Positions 61,592 through 64,000 of a stretch of 64,000 nt of DNA are shown piece after piece. Origin of the DNA: JABDJX01 sp039942715 (GTDB taxonomy: Bacteria; Pseudomonadota; Alphaproteobacteria; Rhodobacterales; Rhodobacteraceae); contig JBDVBY010000006.1 in the NCBI GenBank assembly GCA_039942715.1, positions 930,001 to 994,000 of the forward strand. The letters run 5' to 3'. The notes below the pieces were generated by a model. That model did no database searches. It was not told the origin of the DNA and saw nothing but the letters and a program-made list of their open reading frames with translations. The position numbers and the translations under genes are program-made. How positions within the stretch are numbered: position 1 is the stretch's first letter; the number at the start of each line of letters is the position of its first letter.

Positions 61592-62458
61592 ATGAGAGCA
61601 CGGGATATGAACCGCGACCATTTTGCCGCCGCACGCACGCTGAACGAGGCTTTGCCAAACCTTCAGCGCTATGATGGCGCAACAGTCGTGATCAAATTTG
61701 GCGGCAACGCCATGGGTGACGACGAAGCGATGGCAAGTTTTGCCCGCGACATCGTTTTAATGCGCCAGGTCGGTGTTAATCCCGTTGTTGTGCATGGCGG
61801 CGGCCCGATGATCAATGAGATGCTTGAAAAGCTCTCGATCAAAACCGAGTTTGTGCGCGGCAAGCGGGTCACCGACGCAGCCACAGTTGAAGTTGTCGAG
61901 ATGGTCCTGTCCGGCCTTGTTAACAAACGCATTGTGCAAGCGATCAATGCCGCTGGGGGGCGTGCGATTGGGCTGTCTGGCAAAGATGCAAACCTGATGA
62001 TCTGCGCGCAAACCGACCCAGAACTTGGCTTTGTTGGCACGCCAACGGACATCGATCCAAGTGCGCTGCGCAACCTTATGGATGCGGAAATGATCCCAGT
62101 CGTTGCCCCATTGGGGGCTGGTCGCAACGGCGAGACCTTTAACATTAATGGTGACACGGCCGCAGGTGCGATTGCCGCAAGTCTTGGTGCTGATCGGCTC
62201 TTGCTACTCACGGATGTCTCAGGCGTCAAAAATGCAGACGGCGAAGTCGTCACCGAACTGACCCCGGATCAAATACGTGCACTCAGCGACGAGGGCGTCA
62301 TCGCGGGTGGCATGATCCCTAAAACCGAAACTGCGCTTGATGCGATAGAAGGCGGCGTGCGCGCTGTCGTAATCCTCGATGGTCGCGCCCCGAACGCGTC
62401 CTTGCTGGAACTGTTCACCGAACATGGCGCAGGCAGCCTGATCCGCCCCGCGAAATGA
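61592..62458 (+). CDS. argB: Acetylglutamate kinase
   Basis: 288 residues (283 if the ATG at 61607 is used). VVIKFGGNAMGDDEAM, VNPVVVHGGGPMINEMLEKL, FNINGDTAAGAIAASLGADRLLLLTDVSGVKNADG and AGGMIPKTETALDAIEGGVRAVVILDGR are all canonical. It phosphorylates N-acetylglutamate in arginine synthesis. The final stop overlaps the next gene (ATGA). There is no other arg gene in the window. Confidence 0.96.
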   Translation: MRARDMNRDHFAAARTLNEALPNLQRYDGATVVIKFGGNAMGDDEAMASFARDIVLMRQVGVNPVVVHGGGPMINEMLEKLSIKTEFVRGKRVTDAATVEVVEMVLSGLVNKRIVQAINAAGGRAIGLSGKDANLMICAQTDPELGFVGTPTDIDPSALRNLMDAEMIPVVAPLGAGRNGETFNINGDTAAGAIAASLGADRLLLLTDVSGVKNADGEVVTELTPDQIRALSDEGVIAGGMIPKTETALDAIEGGVRAVVILDGRAPNASLLELFTEHGAGSLIRPAK

Positions 62459-63099
62459 GCCTTCAACGCGTTGAAGGCCTTGCCCGCGATAATCATCTAA
62501 GCGTTCTTGGTGCGTTTCACACCGATGCTGACGATGACGCGCTTGGGATGGGCACTCTGATCCTGCTAGGACCCCATGAGCCCGGTTTCTGGGCGCATGT
62601 AACAACAGAGCCCGAGTTCAACGACAAAGCCCCCGACCCGCTTGATCGCTGGTCTGCCCGCACCATAACCGCCCTCGCCCACAAGCTTGGCGGTACGCCC
62701 TACTTCCCCTTCGGCACACCCGCCCGCCCGTTCATCACATGGGCCCTGCGCTCGGCGCGCGCCTGGGTCTCCCCAGCCCAGCTGTTGGTTCATGATACCG
62801 CCGGTCTCTTTGTTTCTTACCGCGGCGCACTTCTTGTCCCACAAGAGCTAGACCTCCCGGAACCGCCTGCGAAACCTTGCGACACATGCAACACCAAACC
62901 ATGCCTCGCGGCCTGCCCTGCCGCCGCTTTGAGCGCGCAAGGCTATGATCTGCCCGCGTGCCATGCATTTCTCGACACAAATCAAGGCCAGTCCTGCATG
63001 AATCAAGGCTGTGCTGTCCGTCGCGCTTGCCCTTTGGTGCAAACTTACCCCAGAGTAGAGCCTCAATCGGCATATCACATGGCACAGTTCCACAAATGA
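62455..63099 (+). CDS. Ferredoxin-like 4Fe-4S protein (QueG-like C-terminus)
   Basis: 214 residues. The N-terminal half is unassigned. The C-terminal third carries Cys-rich motifs CDTCNTKPCLAACPAAAL and, after a spacer, CMNQGCAVRRACPL, enough for one or two iron-sulfur clusters. The CxxC...CP layout resembles the ferredoxin domain of QueG epoxyqueuosine reductase but without its cobalamin part. Redox partner unknown. It is coupled to argB and to the next phosphatase by ATGA overlaps. Confidence 0.75.
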   Translation: MSLQRVEGLARDNHLSVLGAFHTDADDDALGMGTLILLGPHEPGFWAHVTTEPEFNDKAPDPLDRWSARTITALAHKLGGTPYFPFGTPARPFITWALRSARAWVSPAQLLVHDTAGLFVSYRGALLVPQELDLPEPPAKPCDTCNTKPCLAACPAAALSAQGYDLPACHAFLDTNQGQSCMNQGCAVRRACPLVQTYPRVEPQSAYHMAQFHK

Positions 63100-63596
63100 C
63101 CCTGACCCTCATCTGCATGCGCCACGCAAAGTCCGATTGGGACGATCCGTTGCAAGACGATATCGACAGACCTCTCAGCGTACGCGGGCGCGCCGCAGCC
63201 CCTATGATCGGCAAATGGCTGGCGGAAAACAATTACATCCCAGACGTGGCACTTGTCTCCTCTGCGGCACGCACCGTCGAGACATGGGAACTGATGTCAA
63301 AACACCTTCCCAACGTCACAGCCGAATTCCTGCCCGATCTTTACCTCGCCAGCCCCGACGTCATGCGCCGCACGTTGATCAACCGCGAAGCGCGCAGCAT
63401 CCTGCTCCTCGCCCACAATCCCGGCATGGCCGACCTGACAGACAAACTGGTGGCAGAACGCCCCGACCATCCAAAGTTTCGCACTTACCCAACAGCTGCC
63501 ACTACAGTCATCGAATTTGAAACGGATGACTGGGCAAACTTGGGATGGCGGCAAGGCAAAGCGCTCAACTTCACAGTCCCGCGCGACCTCGGCTAA
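63096..63596 (+). CDS. Histidine phosphatase family protein (SixA-like)
   Basis: 166 residues. The RHG-type catalytic motif reads LICMRHAKSDWDD at about 5-17, with His 11. VSSAARTVETWELM, LLLAHNPGMADLTDKL (second His) and TYPTAATTVIEFE follow. SixA-like phosphohistidine phosphatases act on phosphorelay proteins or small phosphate esters. The ATG at 63096 overlaps the ferredoxin-like stop. Substrate unknown. Confidence 0.85.
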   Translation: MTLTLICMRHAKSDWDDPLQDDIDRPLSVRGRAAAPMIGKWLAENNYIPDVALVSSAARTVETWELMSKHLPNVTAEFLPDLYLASPDVMRRTLINREARSILLLAHNPGMADLTDKLVAERPDHPKFRTYPTAATTVIEFETDDWANLGWRQGKALNFTVPRDLG

Positions 63597-63612
63597 CGCC
63601 TTTCACTGGTTC

Positions 63613-63660
63613 AAAAATATGCTGGGGAGGTCTGGAGGGGCAAAGCCCCTCCAGTTGGTC
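63613..63660 (-). repeat. Palindromic element C, convergent-gene terminator
   Basis: On the plus strand AAAAATATGCTGGGGAG leads into a perfect 10-bp stem CTGGAGGGGC-AAA-GCCCCTCCAG (63632-63654). This is the reverse orientation of the element at 894. It separates the phosphatase gene from the convergent ABC ATPase gene and could terminate both. Confidence 0.7.
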
Positions 63661-63687
63661 GACCCGCGACAGCGGGGCGAAATAAAA

Positions 63688-64000
63688 TCAGTGACCCAGA
63701 ATCTGGCTCAAGAAGAGCTTGGTGCGATCCGACTGCGGATTGTTGAAGAACTCTTCCGGCTCATTCTGCTCAACAATCTGACCAGCATCCATAAAGATCA
63801 CGCGGTTGGCCACTTGCCGCGCAAAACCCATCTCGTGGGTCACGCACAGCATCGTCATGCCCTCTTCGGCAAGCTCGATCATCGTATCAAGCACTTCCTT
63901 GATCATCTCAGGGTCAAGGGCCGAGGTTGGTTCATCAAACAACATGATCCGCGGACGCATGCACAAAGAACGTGCAATCGCCACACGCTGCTGCTGACCA
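63688..64000 (-). CDS. Amino-acid ABC transporter ATP-binding protein, partial
   Basis: C-terminal 103 residues of a GlnQ/BztD-type ATPase cut by the window edge. Visible: the signature end GQQQRVAIARSL, Walker B IMLFDEPTSALDPEM, D-loop and switch His in LCVTHEMGFARQV, and the typical end FFNNPQSDRTKLFLSQILGH. It powers uptake of polar amino acids such as glutamate or glutamine. The Walker A half lies outside the window. Confidence 0.92.
   Translation of the reverse strand, partial: GQQQRVAIARSLCMRPRIMLFDEPTSALDPEMIKEVLDTMIELAEEGMTMLCVTHEMGFARQVANRVIFMDAGQIVEQNEPEEFFNNPQSDRTKLFLSQILGH

Overview
The window looks like chromosomal DNA of a marine alphaproteobacterium of the Rhodobacterales (Roseobacter group). 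This is an inference from gene content. It carries TrgA, a phosphatidylcholine synthase, sulfoacetaldehyde acetyltransferase with phosphotransacetylase, GSCFA and DUF484 proteins, a TRAP transporter, a DUF2160-type glycerol ABC transporter and MocR-like operator repeats. Most of it is ordinary, densely packed core genome with many 1-4 nt gene overlaps.

Region by region. 1-860: translation genes rsfS and rlmH. 946-7322: glpK, an exported metallo-beta-lactamase-fold protein, a GlcD-like flavoenzyme, DUF484-xerC and pcs. 7388-10689: the xsc-pta sulfonate operon with a possible direct-repeat operator, and a small conserved protein. 10889-17653: glutathionyl-hydroquinone reductase, a GSCFA protein, a VOC dioxygenase, a TPR protein, a Gfo/Idh/MocA oxidoreductase, rpmJ, tRNA-Val and an N-formylglutamate amidohydrolase. 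17862-22553: a Do-type protease, a kinase/single-domain regulator pair and a BlaR1/BlaI-like pair. 22629-28773: a six-gene glycerol ABC operon; the kinase glpK lies about 20 kb away. 29005-32499: trgA, a Cfa-type methyltransferase and nnrDE. 32719-35751: glnB-glnA, a YdcH protein and PPK2.

35825-44464 is the most interesting block. An RpiR regulator is divergent from an amidohydrolase, a three-part TRAP transporter, a glutamine-synthetase-like ligase, an aldehyde dehydrogenase and an Fe-type alcohol dehydrogenase. Together these suggest that an amino alcohol, perhaps ethanolamine, is imported, gamma-glutamylated, oxidised twice and hydrolysed to an amino acid. 44465-48600 is an AT-richer cluster of unfamiliar genes (two regulators, two unknown proteins, one MFS pump) ending at tRNA-Arg, and may be a small island.

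48774-53391: an operon of a VTT-domain membrane protein, a pyridine-nucleotide disulfide reductase and a histidine kinase, then a VOC protein. 53642-63596: the rpmH-rnpA-yidD ... yidC-MOSC-engB-argB cluster, interrupted by a frameshifted hydrolase, ttcA and an EAL protein, then a ferredoxin-like protein and a SixA-like phosphatase. The window ends inside an amino-acid ABC ATPase gene.

A family of short GC-rich palindromic elements recurs between genes (894, 24720, 54512, 63613). A related-looking palindrome lies in frame inside nnrDE (31748-31810). No CRISPR array, prophage, transposase or integrase other than XerC was seen.
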